In this document: piece by piece, positions 1 through 6,819 of the stretch | Numbering within the stretch: position 1 is the first letter of the stretch | Layout of the letters: each line of letters opens with the position of its first letter | From: Pseudomonas sp. NBRC 111124 | GTDB lineage: Bacteria > Pseudomonadota > Gammaproteobacteria > Pseudomonadales > Pseudomonadaceae | Length of the DNA: 64,000 bases | Direction of reading: 5' to 3' | Assembly (NCBI RefSeq): GCF_001320245.1 | Contig: NZ_BCBA01000012.1 | Location: 1 to 64,000, forward strand | The notes under the pieces: model-generated | What the model was told of the DNA's origin: nothing | Seen by the model: the letters and a program-made list of their open reading frames with translations, nothing else | Database searches by the model: none | Made by a program: the position numbers and the translations under genes

Positions 1-89
1 GCAGCCCCGGCGATCTTGAACCCCACCACTCATCGGCCCCTCGATAGAGCCTCTCGCGTCTTGATCCCAGACAAGCAAAGCAATATATA

Positions 90-104
90 TACGTCAAAGA
101 CGTA
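90..104. promoter_or_regulatory. palindromic operator upstream of the HigA-like regulator
   Basis: A perfect palindrome, TACGTC-AAA-GACGTA, lies about 55 bp before the regulator start codon and directly after a TATATAT stretch (84-90) that could serve as a -10 element. Antitoxin-type HTH proteins usually bind such a site to repress their own promoter. The palindrome is seen directly; its function is inferred. Confidence 0.55.
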
Positions 105-159
105 GGGATGCACTATGCTCCCGCGCACGCGCTGCGCAATATTGCGAAGGAGCTTAATC

Positions 160-474
160 ATGCCCCTGACTGAAAAAGAAATGATGCTCCGGGATGCCAC
201 TCGCAACATCGGTGAGGAATTGCTGGAATCCATCCGCGATGTAAAGGCTGGTCGCTTTGGCGCTGTGCATCTAGTGGAAGTGACCGAAGCAGCGGAAGCT
301 CGGAGCAGAACTGGACTCTCCCAAATCAAATTTGCGGAGCTACTGGGCGTCTCGGTGCGTACGCTTCAAGAATGGGAGCAAGGTCGGCGCATGCCGTCAG
401 GGGCAGCCCGGTCTCTTCTGCACATTGCGGCTTCTCGCCCGGATGTGTTCCGTGAGGTGCTTCAGGCTCGTTAA
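160..474 (+). CDS. HigA/NadS-like helix-turn-helix antitoxin or regulator
   Basis: A protein of 104 residues with a C-terminal lambda-Cro-type helix-turn-helix. The stretch TGLSQIKFAELLGVSVRTLQ followed by EWEQGRR is the hallmark of HigA/NadS-type antitoxins. The ATG at 160 is chosen because AAGGAG lies 8 bases before it. An upstream in-frame ATG at 115 has no ribosome site and would add 15 unlikely residues. In most relatives a RelE/HigB toxin gene lies directly upstream, but here the upstream DNA looks like promoter plus operator. It is therefore probably an orphan antitoxin that acts as a DNA-binding autoregulator. The stop codon overlaps an ATG of the next gene (TAATG), which suggests co-transcription. 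Confidence 0.8.
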   Translation: MPLTEKEMMLRDATRNIGEELLESIRDVKAGRFGAVHLVEVTEAAEARSRTGLSQIKFAELLGVSVRTLQEWEQGRRMPSGAARSLLHIAASRPDVFREVLQAR

Positions 475-485
475 TGGAAGGCTGT

Positions 486-704
486 ATGTCGAATTTGAAC
501 AAGTTTGTAATGGGACTGATCGTGCTGCTGACCGAGCTGGCGGCTTTGCACAGCTATTTGATCCCCTTGATCGGCGACGACTGGTTCATGCTGATCATCT
601 TTACGGTCCTCCTGATTGGCGGCCGGGTCAGCCTGTATTTCTATCGCACGGACCGCGGCCGCAAGGATGATCTGTTTACCCGCCCATGGTGGACGGCCCT
701 TTAG
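486..704 (+). CDS. small inner-membrane protein, unknown function
   Basis: About 72 residues with two hydrophobic segments (roughly residues 6-25 and 33-52) and a charged C-terminal tail rich in Arg, Lys and Asp, so probably a two-helix inner-membrane protein. Two starts are possible: ATG at 474, overlapping the preceding stop, or ATG at 486 with GGAAGG at 476-481. I prefer 486 on the ribosome site. It lies in tandem with the HTH regulator and is likely co-transcribed. I do not recognise the family. A membrane-active toxin partner is possible but only a guess from context. Confidence 0.6.
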   Translation: MSNLNKFVMGLIVLLTELAALHSYLIPLIGDDWFMLIIFTVLLIGGRVSLYFYRTDRGRKDDLFTRPWWTAL

Positions 705-708
705 GCCA

Positions 709-1983
709 TCAAGCGGTAATCCGCCACAACTGCGCCATCTGCGTGGTAAACCCCGCACTCATCAACTCCCGGCGCATCGCCCACTGCGCCGCCGCCGGCA
801 CCGCCGCACAGCGCAGCGTCCCCCGCCCCCAGCGCCCGTTGACGCCGTCGATCACCTGCATCACCCGCTCGGCCTTCACGGTCTGCGCTGGTGCAAACAG
901 GTCGTCTGTCACCTCCCCGCGCTGGCACAGTTCCATCAGCAACACTTCAGCCTTGCTGTAGCGGAACCCCTCTCGATACACCCGTTCCACGGCCTCCAGT
1001 GCCATGCGTGTCAGCAGCCGTTCGTCATCGGTAGGATACGGCAACTGCACCACCACGCCATTGGCGTAGCGCGGCTCGTCGGGGTTGAACATGCCGGTGC
1101 GGATACTCACCCGCATCCGCTGTGCCAGCGAGCGCTGCTTGCGCAGCTTTTCCGCCGCGCGCATCACATAGGTGGCCACCGCTTCCTTGAGCGGCGCCAA
1201 CTCGGTCAGGCGCTGGCCGAACATGCGGCTGCAGCAGATCTCCTGGCGTGGCGGGTCGACCTCTTCCAGTTGCAAGCAAGGCGTGCCGGCCAGTTCACGG
1301 GCGGTCTTCTCCACCACCACGCTGAAGGTCTTGCGCAGCAGGCCGGGGTTGGCGCGGGACAGGTCCCAGGCAGTGCGGATGCCCAGCTCCTGCAAATGGG
1401 CCGTAAGGCGCTTGCCGATGCCCCAGACTTCCGACACATCGCACTTTTTCAACACCCACTCGCGCGTCTTCAGATCACGCAGATCGACCACCCAACCGCT
1501 CTGCACCGACCAGCGCTTGGCCGCGTGGTTGGCCAGCTTGGCCAGCGTCTTGGTAGCCGCGATACCGACCCCCACCGGAATGCCGGTGTGCTTGAACACC
1601 CGGGCGCGGATGTCACGGCCAAGGCGCTCCAGGTCACCAGGCATGCCGGCCAGGTCGGCGAAAGCTTCGTCGATGGAATACACCTCCAGCGCCGGCACCA
1701 TGCCTTCGATCACCGTCATCACCCGCTGGCTCATGTCGCCGTACAGCGCATAGTTGGACGAAAACGCCACCACCCCGTGCCGACGCAGCAGGTCCTTCAC
1801 CTGGAAGTACGGCTGGCCCATCTTCACCAGCGGCTTGGCCTCGGCACTGCGAGCGACGATGCAGCCGTCGTTGTTGCTGAGCACGACGATAGGCGTGCGC
1901 TGCAGGTCGGGGCGAAACACCCGTTCGCAGCTGGCGTAGAAACTGTTGCAGTCGATCAAGGCAAAAACGGGTGTGGGTTTCAT
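709..1983 (-). CDS. umuC: UmuC/RulB-type Y-family DNA polymerase V catalytic subunit
   Basis: A 424-residue translesion polymerase that copies past DNA lesions once activated by UmuD'2 and RecA. The N-terminus [17 protein letters not shown] carries the first catalytic Asp, and SIDEAFADL carries the Asp-Glu metal-binding pair. The helix-hairpin-helix region (VWGIGKRL) and little-finger domain follow, for a full-length UmuC of about 420 residues. Near the C-terminus VTDDLFA resembles a degenerate sliding-clamp motif. A LexA box lies 19 bp upstream at 2002-2017, so the gene has its own SOS promoter. Its usual partner umuD is not adjacent: an oppositely oriented MFS gene separates them. Confidence 0.95.
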   Translation of the reverse strand: MKPTPVFALIDCNSFYASCERVFRPDLQRTPIVVLSNNDGCIVARSAEAKPLVKMGQPYFQVKDLLRRHGVVAFSSNYALYGDMSQRVMTVIEGMVPALEVYSIDEAFADLAGMPGDLERLGRDIRARVFKHTGIPVGVGIAATKTLAKLANHAAKRWSVQSGWVVDLRDLKTREWVLKKCDVSEVWGIGKRLTAHLQELGIRTAWDLSRANPGLLRKTFSVVVEKTARELAGTPCLQLEEVDPPRQEICCSRMFGQRLTELAPLKEAVATYVMRAAEKLRKQRSLAQRMRVSIRTGMFNPDEPRYANGVVVQLPYPTDDERLLTRMALEAVERVYREGFRYSKAEVLLMELCQRGEVTDDLFAPAQTVKAERVMQVIDGVNGRWGRGTLRCAAVPAAAQWAMRRELMSAGFTTQMAQLWRITA

Positions 1984-2001
1984 CGGGCAGCGCCAGCAAT
2001 A

Positions 2002-2017
2002 CTGTATTTATATACAG
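2002..2017. promoter_or_regulatory. LexA (SOS) box upstream of umuC
   Basis: CTGTATTTATATACAG matches the CTG-N10-CAG LexA operator consensus with an AT-rich palindromic core, starting 19 bp before the umuC start codon on the minus strand. It predicts DNA-damage induction of umuC independently of umuD. Confidence 0.9.
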
Positions 2018-2120
2018 TTAATCACAATGCTCTGCCGATGCCTCCAGCCACTCATCCGATTTGCATCCTGCCCACGGAGTCCTACAGTTTCGAACTGTGA
2101 CAACCTCGCCGAGGCCCCCA

Positions 2121-3323
2121 ATGCGCAGCGCCGAAAAGACCGAGCAAGGCAGCACCGCCAAGGCCGTGCCGAAGATCCCCCGCAGTGTCTGGGCACTGGG
2201 CTTCGTGTCGCTGTTCATGGACATTTCCTCCGAGATGATCCACGCCCTGCTGCCGCTGTATATGGTCACCGTACTCGGCACTTCGGTGGTCGCCGTCGGC
2301 TTCATCGAAGGCATCGCCGAGGCCACCGCGTCGATCACCAAGGTGTTCTCCGGCGCGCTCAGCGACCGCCTCGGCAAGCGCAAGCTACTGACGGTGCTGG
2401 GCTATGGCCTGGGCGCGTTGACCAAGCCGGTGTTCCCCATGGCCTCCGGACTGGAGTGGCTGACCGCGGCGCGCTTCGTCGACCGTATTGGCAAGGGCAT
2501 TCGCGGCGCCCCCCGCGATGCACTGGTGGCCGATGTGACCCCGCCCGAGCTGCGTGGCGCGGCGTTCGGCCTGCGTCAGACGCTGGACACCGTGGGGGCT
2601 TTTCTCGGCCCGTTGCTGGCGATCGTGCTGATGTGGCTGACGGCGAGCCATTTCCAGACGGTGTTCTGGGTGGCGGTGATCCCGGCATTCGTCGCCGTGT
2701 ACATTCTCGTTGCCTTCGTTCGCGAACCCGAGGCGGCGCCCAACGCGCGGCCGGTACGCTCGCCGCTGGCACTGCGTGAACTGGCGCGCCTGGGCCCGCC
2801 CTATTGGCGGTTGATCGGCCTGGCCATGGTATTCACACTCGCCCGTTTCAGCGAGGCGTTCCTGCTGCTGCGCGCCCAGGACATGGGCCTGGCGCCATTG
2901 TGGGCGCCTGCGGTGCTGGTGCTCATGGCCCTGGCCTATTCGTTGTCGGCCTACCCGGCCGGGGCGCTGTCGGACCGCGTGGGCCGCCGTGGTGTGCTGA
3001 TGATGGGGCTGGGCCTGCTGATCGCCGCCGACCTGTTGCTGGCCCTGCTGCCAGGCTGGGCCGGGCTGGCACTCGGGGTGGCGGCCTGGGGCCTGCACCT
3101 GGGCTTCACCCAGGGCATCTTTGCCGCGCTGATCGCCGACAGTGCGCCGGCCAACCTGCGTGGCACGGCATTCGGCCTGTTCAACTTGCTGACTGGGGTG
3201 GCGCTGCTGGTCGCCAGCGTGGTGGCCGGGCTGCTGTGGGATGGCGCCGGGTTCCAGGCGACCTTCCTGGTCGGGGCGGGCTTTGCCGGTGCCACCCTCG
3301 TCGGGGTGAAACTGCTGCGCTAG
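2121..3323 (+). CDS. MFS transporter, 12-helix type
   Basis: A major facilitator superfamily permease of 400 residues. The loop between helices 2 and 3 reads GALSDRLGKRK and the equivalent second-half loop GALSDRVGRRG, the standard MFS motif A duplicated in both halves. DRIGKGIRGAPRDALVAD after helix 4 is typical of a subgroup of uncharacterised drug/metabolite exporters. ATG at 2121 is preferred, with GAGG about 7 bases before it; upstream in-frame starts are non-ATG. The gene sits between umuC and umuD on the opposite strand and its 3' end overlaps the end of umuD by 4 bases. Substrate unknown. Confidence 0.85.
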   Translation: MRSAEKTEQGSTAKAVPKIPRSVWALGFVSLFMDISSEMIHALLPLYMVTVLGTSVVAVGFIEGIAEATASITKVFSGALSDRLGKRKLLTVLGYGLGALTKPVFPMASGLEWLTAARFVDRIGKGIRGAPRDALVADVTPPELRGAAFGLRQTLDTVGAFLGPLLAIVLMWLTASHFQTVFWVAVIPAFVAVYILVAFVREPEAAPNARPVRSPLALRELARLGPPYWRLIGLAMVFTLARFSEAFLLLRAQDMGLAPLWAPAVLVLMALAYSLSAYPAGALSDRVGRRGVLMMGLGLLIAADLLLALLPGWAGLALGVAAWGLHLGFTQGIFAALIADSAPANLRGTAFGLFNLLTGVALLVASVVAGLLWDGAGFQATFLVGAGFAGATLVGVKLLR

Positions 3324-3748
3324 GCCGGGTCATGGCTGCGCACACTGAAGGTCACCACACCCCAGATCATGAAGTCGTCCCCCTCCATGATGTAGCGTGG
3401 CGCATAGCGTGGGTTTTCCGAGCGCAGCAGCACTTGCCCGGCGACGTGCTGCAGCCGCTTGCACAACGGCTCGCCGTTGACCGCGGCAATCACGATATGG
3501 CCATGGCGCGCCTCGATCGAGCGGTCGACCAGCACCAGGTCGCCATCGAAGATACCGGCACCTTGCATGCTGTCGCCGTCTATCCTGACCAGATAGATGT
3601 GCGGCGCGCGCAGGTTGAGCAACTCATCCAGCGAGATAGGCTGCTCCATGTGGTCGGCGGCTGGCGACGGAAAGCCCGCCGGGATGCGGAACAGATAGCG
3701 CGGCACGGCAACATTGCCGCCGGTGATAGGACCCAGGATGGAAGTCAT
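3320..3748 (-). CDS. umuD: UmuD/RulA-type SOS mutagenesis protein (S24 peptidase fold)
   Basis: A 142-residue self-cleaving regulatory subunit of DNA polymerase V. Ala24-Gly25 (PAGFPSPAAD) is the predicted RecA-stimulated autocleavage site. Ser60 in GDSMQ and Lys97 in CKRL form the catalytic dyad, at the same positions as in E. coli UmuD. The gene starts 21 bp from a LexA box (3769-3784), which also lies upstream of the divergent SRAP gene. Its partner umuC is 1.3 kb away beyond an inverted MFS gene, an unusual arrangement because umuDC is normally a two-gene operon. Confidence 0.95.
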   Translation of the reverse strand: MTSILGPITGGNVAVPRYLFRIPAGFPSPAADHMEQPISLDELLNLRAPHIYLVRIDGDSMQGAGIFDGDLVLVDRSIEARHGHIVIAAVNGEPLCKRLQHVAGQVLLRSENPRYAPRYIMEGDDFMIWGVVTFSVRSHDPA

Positions 3749-3768
3749 GAGACGGCCTTGATATTAAA

Positions 3769-3784
3769 CTGTATGCATATACAG
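3769..3784. promoter_or_regulatory. LexA (SOS) box between umuD and the SRAP gene
   Basis: CTGTATGCATATACAG fits the CTG-N10-CAG operator closely. It lies 21 bp upstream of umuD on the minus strand and 67 bp upstream of the SRAP start on the plus strand, so one LexA dimer could repress both divergent genes. Confidence 0.9.
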
Positions 3785-3850
3785 TAAACGACGTAGCGAG
3801 TATCCGGTCAATTTCGCCGTAGGATATTTCGACAAGTGGGGGTACATGCC

Positions 3851-4555
3851 ATGTGCGGACGCTTCGCCCAGTACCAGGGCCTGGCCGACTACCTGCGTGA
3901 ACTGGACGCTGAACAGCACGTGATCAGCGGCTACGACAACGTGCCGATCGGTCGCTACAACGTCGCCCCCGGCAGCCGTGTGCTGATCCTGCACCACGCC
4001 ACCGATGGCCTGCGTATCGACCCCTGCCATTGGGGCTGGGCGCCGTTCTGGGCCACGGGCAAACGGCCGGCGCCGATCAACGCGCGGATCGAGACGGTGA
4101 CCACCGGCAAGTTCTTCAAGGCCCTCTGGCCGCAAGGGCGGGCCTTGGTGATGGCCGACGGCTGGTACGAGTGGGTGGCCGACCCGCAGGACCCCAAGCG
4201 CAAACAACCCTATTTCATCCGCCTGAAAAGCCAGGCACCGATGTTCATGGCGGCGCTGGCCGAGGTGCATGCAGGGCTGGAGCCGAACGAGGGGGATGGC
4301 TTCGTGATCATCACCGCCGCCAGCGATGCAGGAATGGTCGATATCCATGACCGCCGGCCCTTGGTGCTGGGCCCGGAGCATGCCCGGGCCTGGATTGACC
4401 CGGAGGTACCTGCCGAGGAGGCCGAACGCCTGGCACGCGAGCAGTGCCTGCCGGTGGAGGCGTTCGAGTGGTTTGCGGTGGGCAAGGAGGTGGGGAATGT
4501 GAGGAACGAAGGGGCTGAGCTGATCGTGATGCTCGATGCCGAGCATCAGCCCTGA
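3851..4555 (+). CDS. SRAP-domain protein (YedK/HMCES family), abasic-site DNA crosslinker
   Basis: A 234-residue SOS-response-associated peptidase family protein. It begins MCGRFAQY: the catalytic Cys2, exposed after Met removal, forms a thiazolidine link with abasic sites in single-stranded DNA. Other family motifs are RYNVAPGS, HWGWAPFW, the NARIETV segment, the GWYEW block carrying the conserved Glu, and a His in DIHDRRP. ATG at 3851 is chosen because the family needs Cys at position 2; an in-frame start 15 bases upstream would bury it. It is divergent from umuD across a LexA box, consistent with a DNA-damage role. Confidence 0.92.
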   Translation: MCGRFAQYQGLADYLRELDAEQHVISGYDNVPIGRYNVAPGSRVLILHHATDGLRIDPCHWGWAPFWATGKRPAPINARIETVTTGKFFKALWPQGRALVMADGWYEWVADPQDPKRKQPYFIRLKSQAPMFMAALAEVHAGLEPNEGDGFVIITAASDAGMVDIHDRRPLVLGPEHARAWIDPEVPAEEAERLAREQCLPVEAFEWFAVGKEVGNVRNEGAELIVMLDAEHQP

Positions 4556-4570
4556 AATTTCGTTGCCAGT

Positions 4571-4608
4571 GCCGGCCTCTTGGCAGGTAAACCCGCGAAG
4601 AGGTCGGC
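4571..4608. repeat. imperfect REP-like hairpin
   Basis: An imperfect inverted repeat (GCCGGCCTCTT ... AAGAGGTCGGC) around GGTAAACCCGCGAAG, resembling the GCGGGTAAACCCGCG class seen elsewhere in this window. It lies between two convergent genes and may act as a bidirectional terminator. Confidence 0.55.
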
Positions 4609-4618
4609 CTGCCGCAGG

Positions 4619-6424
4619 TTAAGCCAAGACCTCCTGCTGGCGCAGCGACCAGCCGCCCTGCCCATCCACTTCCAGCCGGTGGGTATGGAAGTCGGCCAAG
4701 GTACTGCGATGCCCCACGCTCACCAGCAAGGTCTCGGGCATCTCTTTGCGCAGCAACGCATACATCGCATGCTCCAGCCCTTCGTCCATCGCCGAGGTGG
4801 ATTCGTCAAGGAACACTACCTGTGGCCGGTTGAACAGGACCCGGGCAAACGCCAGGCGCTGCTGCTCGCCGACCGAGAGAATGTTCGACCAGTCGCAACT
4901 CACTGCCAGCCGCTCGGCCAGGTGCGCCAGGTTGACCGCGCGCAGGGCCTCCTGCATGCGCGCTTCATCCTCCGGCTGGCTGTCGGCCGGGTAGGCAATG
5001 GCGGTGCGCAGGTCGCCCAGCGGCAGGTAAGGCCGCTGCGACAGGAACAACGCCTGGGTGCCCAACGGCCGCCGGACTTCGCCCTCGGCATACGGCCACA
5101 GGCCCGCCAGGGCGCGCAGCAAGGTGGTCTTGCCACTGCCCGACGGCCCTTTGATCAGCAGCGCCTGGCCGCCGTGCAAGCGCAGGTCGAGGTCGGCAAT
5201 CAGCGCATGCCCGTCCGGGCGCAGCACCTGCAGGCCAATGATATCCAGGGCTCGTGGCTGGTTTTCGGTCTGCACCCGTGGCAGCGCGCTGGCCTGGTCG
5301 TTGGCATCGAGGAAGCCGGTCAAACGGTCGAGGGTGGCGCGGTACTGGGCGAAGGTGTCGTAGGACTCACGGAAGAACGACAGCGAATCCTGCACCTGGC
5401 CGAATGCCTGTGAGGTCTGCATCACGTCGCCGAGCTTGATCGCCCCGCTGAAGAAACGCGGCGCCTGAAGGATGAACGGGAACACCACCGCCACCTGGCT
5501 GACACCGAGGTTGAAGCCGCTGAACTTCAGGTTCCGGAACACCAGCGCCCAGACGTTGACGATCAGTGCACCGAAGCGCCCGAGCAAGGTAGCCCGTTCG
5601 ACTGGCGCGCCCTGGTAGAAGGCGATGTTCTCGGCATTCTCGCGCAGGCGCATCAGCGCATAACGGAAGTTCGCCGTGAGTTTTTCGTTGAGGAAGTTCA
5701 GGCGGATCAACGGCTGGCCGAGGCGGAACGCAATCCAGGTGGCGATCAGCACATAGACATACACTGCAAACACCATCGCCCGGGGTATCTCGTACCCCGC
5801 CACCGTCAGCGGCGCCGACAGGCCCCAGAGGATGCCGGTAAAGGCCACCAGCGAAACCAGCGCGCTGACCGCACCCAGGGCCAGCGACACCGAATTGGTG
5901 ACGAACGCGCTGACGTCCAGTTCGATACGCTGGTCGGGGTTGTCCACCGGCTCGGCGAGGAAGCGACCGCGGTAATAAGCATCGCCTTTCATCCAGTCGC
6001 CGGTCAGGCGCTCGGTCAGCCACACCCGCCACTGAATGCTGAACGCCTGGGTCACGTAGAAGGTGAACAGCGAACGCAGCACATGGATGGTGGCCAGCAC
6101 CGCGAACACCCCCAGCAGGTACCAGAAGGCCGTCTGGTCGAGCGCCTGCAGGGCGCTGTAGAACCCGTTGTACCAGAACGAGAACAGCACGTTCAGGCGC
6201 ACCGAGAACAGCGTCAGCACCAGCAGCAGGCCGAACACCAGCAGCGGGCGCCAGCTGCGCCGGAAGGTGAAGTAAGGCCCCGCCAACTGCCAGAACTGGC
6301 TGCCCCAGCGCGTGTAGCGCACGGCCAGGAAGGCAGCGGCGGTGAAGCCGATGAGGGTGATGAACGAGGCGATTGCAAGCCAGCTCAGGCTCTCTTGCAA
6401 GGCCTGGTGCCAGTTCATGTCCAT
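4619..6424 (-). CDS. SbmA/BacA-type ABC transporter, fused membrane domain and ATPase (YddA-like)
   Basis: About 601 residues. The N-terminal two thirds is an SbmA_BacA-type membrane domain with several hydrophobic helices. The C-terminal third is an ABC ATPase: Walker A GPSGSGKTT, signature LSVGEQQRLAFARVL and Walker B VVFLDESTSAMD. This layout is that of E. coli YddA and Mycobacterium Rv1819c-type proteins, which move peptides or cobalamin-like hydrophilic solutes; the substrate here is unknown. ATG at 6424 (MDMNW) is chosen since upstream residues lack family likeness. It is monocistronic, with an inverted REP pair behind its promoter region. Confidence 0.85.
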   Translation of the reverse strand: MDMNWHQALQESLSWLAIASFITLIGFTAAAFLAVRYTRWGSQFWQLAGPYFTFRRSWRPLLVFGLLLVLTLFSVRLNVLFSFWYNGFYSALQALDQTAFWYLLGVFAVLATIHVLRSLFTFYVTQAFSIQWRVWLTERLTGDWMKGDAYYRGRFLAEPVDNPDQRIELDVSAFVTNSVSLALGAVSALVSLVAFTGILWGLSAPLTVAGYEIPRAMVFAVYVYVLIATWIAFRLGQPLIRLNFLNEKLTANFRYALMRLRENAENIAFYQGAPVERATLLGRFGALIVNVWALVFRNLKFSGFNLGVSQVAVVFPFILQAPRFFSGAIKLGDVMQTSQAFGQVQDSLSFFRESYDTFAQYRATLDRLTGFLDANDQASALPRVQTENQPRALDIIGLQVLRPDGHALIADLDLRLHGGQALLIKGPSGSGKTTLLRALAGLWPYAEGEVRRPLGTQALFLSQRPYLPLGDLRTAIAYPADSQPEDEARMQEALRAVNLAHLAERLAVSCDWSNILSVGEQQRLAFARVLFNRPQVVFLDESTSAMDEGLEHAMYALLRKEMPETLLVSVGHRSTLADFHTHRLEVDGQGGWSLRQQEVLA

Positions 6425-6514
6425 AGGAAATATCCGTGACGAGAGTTTCCGCGAGCGTAGCATTGCGCTGGGATTCGTCTTGCATAAATGACGGACATTT
6501 CATTTTTCGGTACT

Positions 6515-6601
6515 GGCCCTTTCGCGGGACAAGCCCGCTCCTACAGGCCCACGACAGGCCTTGAGACCTGCGTAGGAGCGGGCTTGTCCCGCGAAAGGGC
6601 C
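6515..6601. repeat. inverted REP pair (BIME-like)
   Basis: Two 30-base arms, 6515-6544 and 6572-6601, are perfect inverted copies of a REP unit that contains GTAGGAGCGGGCTTG and TCCCGCG. They lie between the fds operon end and the ABC transporter promoter. Confidence 0.9.
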
Positions 6602-6615
6602 GCAACAGGCAAGCG

Positions 6616-6819
6616 CTAAGCCAGGGCCTCCACCACCTTGGCATCCAACCCGTCCTGACCATGCTCGGCAATCCACTCCCCCAGTTGCCGGCGCATCGCC
6701 GGGGTCCAGAAGCTGTTCAAATGCTGCCTCACGCCCTGCACCGCCTGCGCCCGGTTTGGCTCGCTGTCGAAATAGTGGGCGATCTGATTGGCCATCTTGA
6801 CCAGGTTGTCGCTGCTCAT
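6616..6819 (-). CDS. fdsD: formate dehydrogenase delta subunit
   Basis: A 67-residue protein matching the FdsD family (MSSDNLVKMANQIAHYF, then a WTPAMRRQL segment). In soluble molybdenum formate dehydrogenases of the FdsGBACD type the delta subunit is needed for assembly or stability of the complex. Its ATG overlaps the fdsA stop (ATGA), the last step of a tightly coupled fdsG-fdsB-fdsA-fdsD operon. Confidence 0.9.
   Translation of the reverse strand: MSSDNLVKMANQIAHYFDSEPNRAQAVQGVRQHLNSFWTPAMRRQLGEWIAEHGQDGLDAKVVEALA

Noticed and set aside
48..178. Open frame upstream of the HigA-like gene reading ...YIYVKDVGMHYAPAHALRN..., as a possible toxin C-terminus
   Set aside because: It begins after an in-frame stop, is only 43 codons, lacks an RelE-type body and overlaps the palindrome and the -10-like sequence, so regulatory DNA is the simpler reading.
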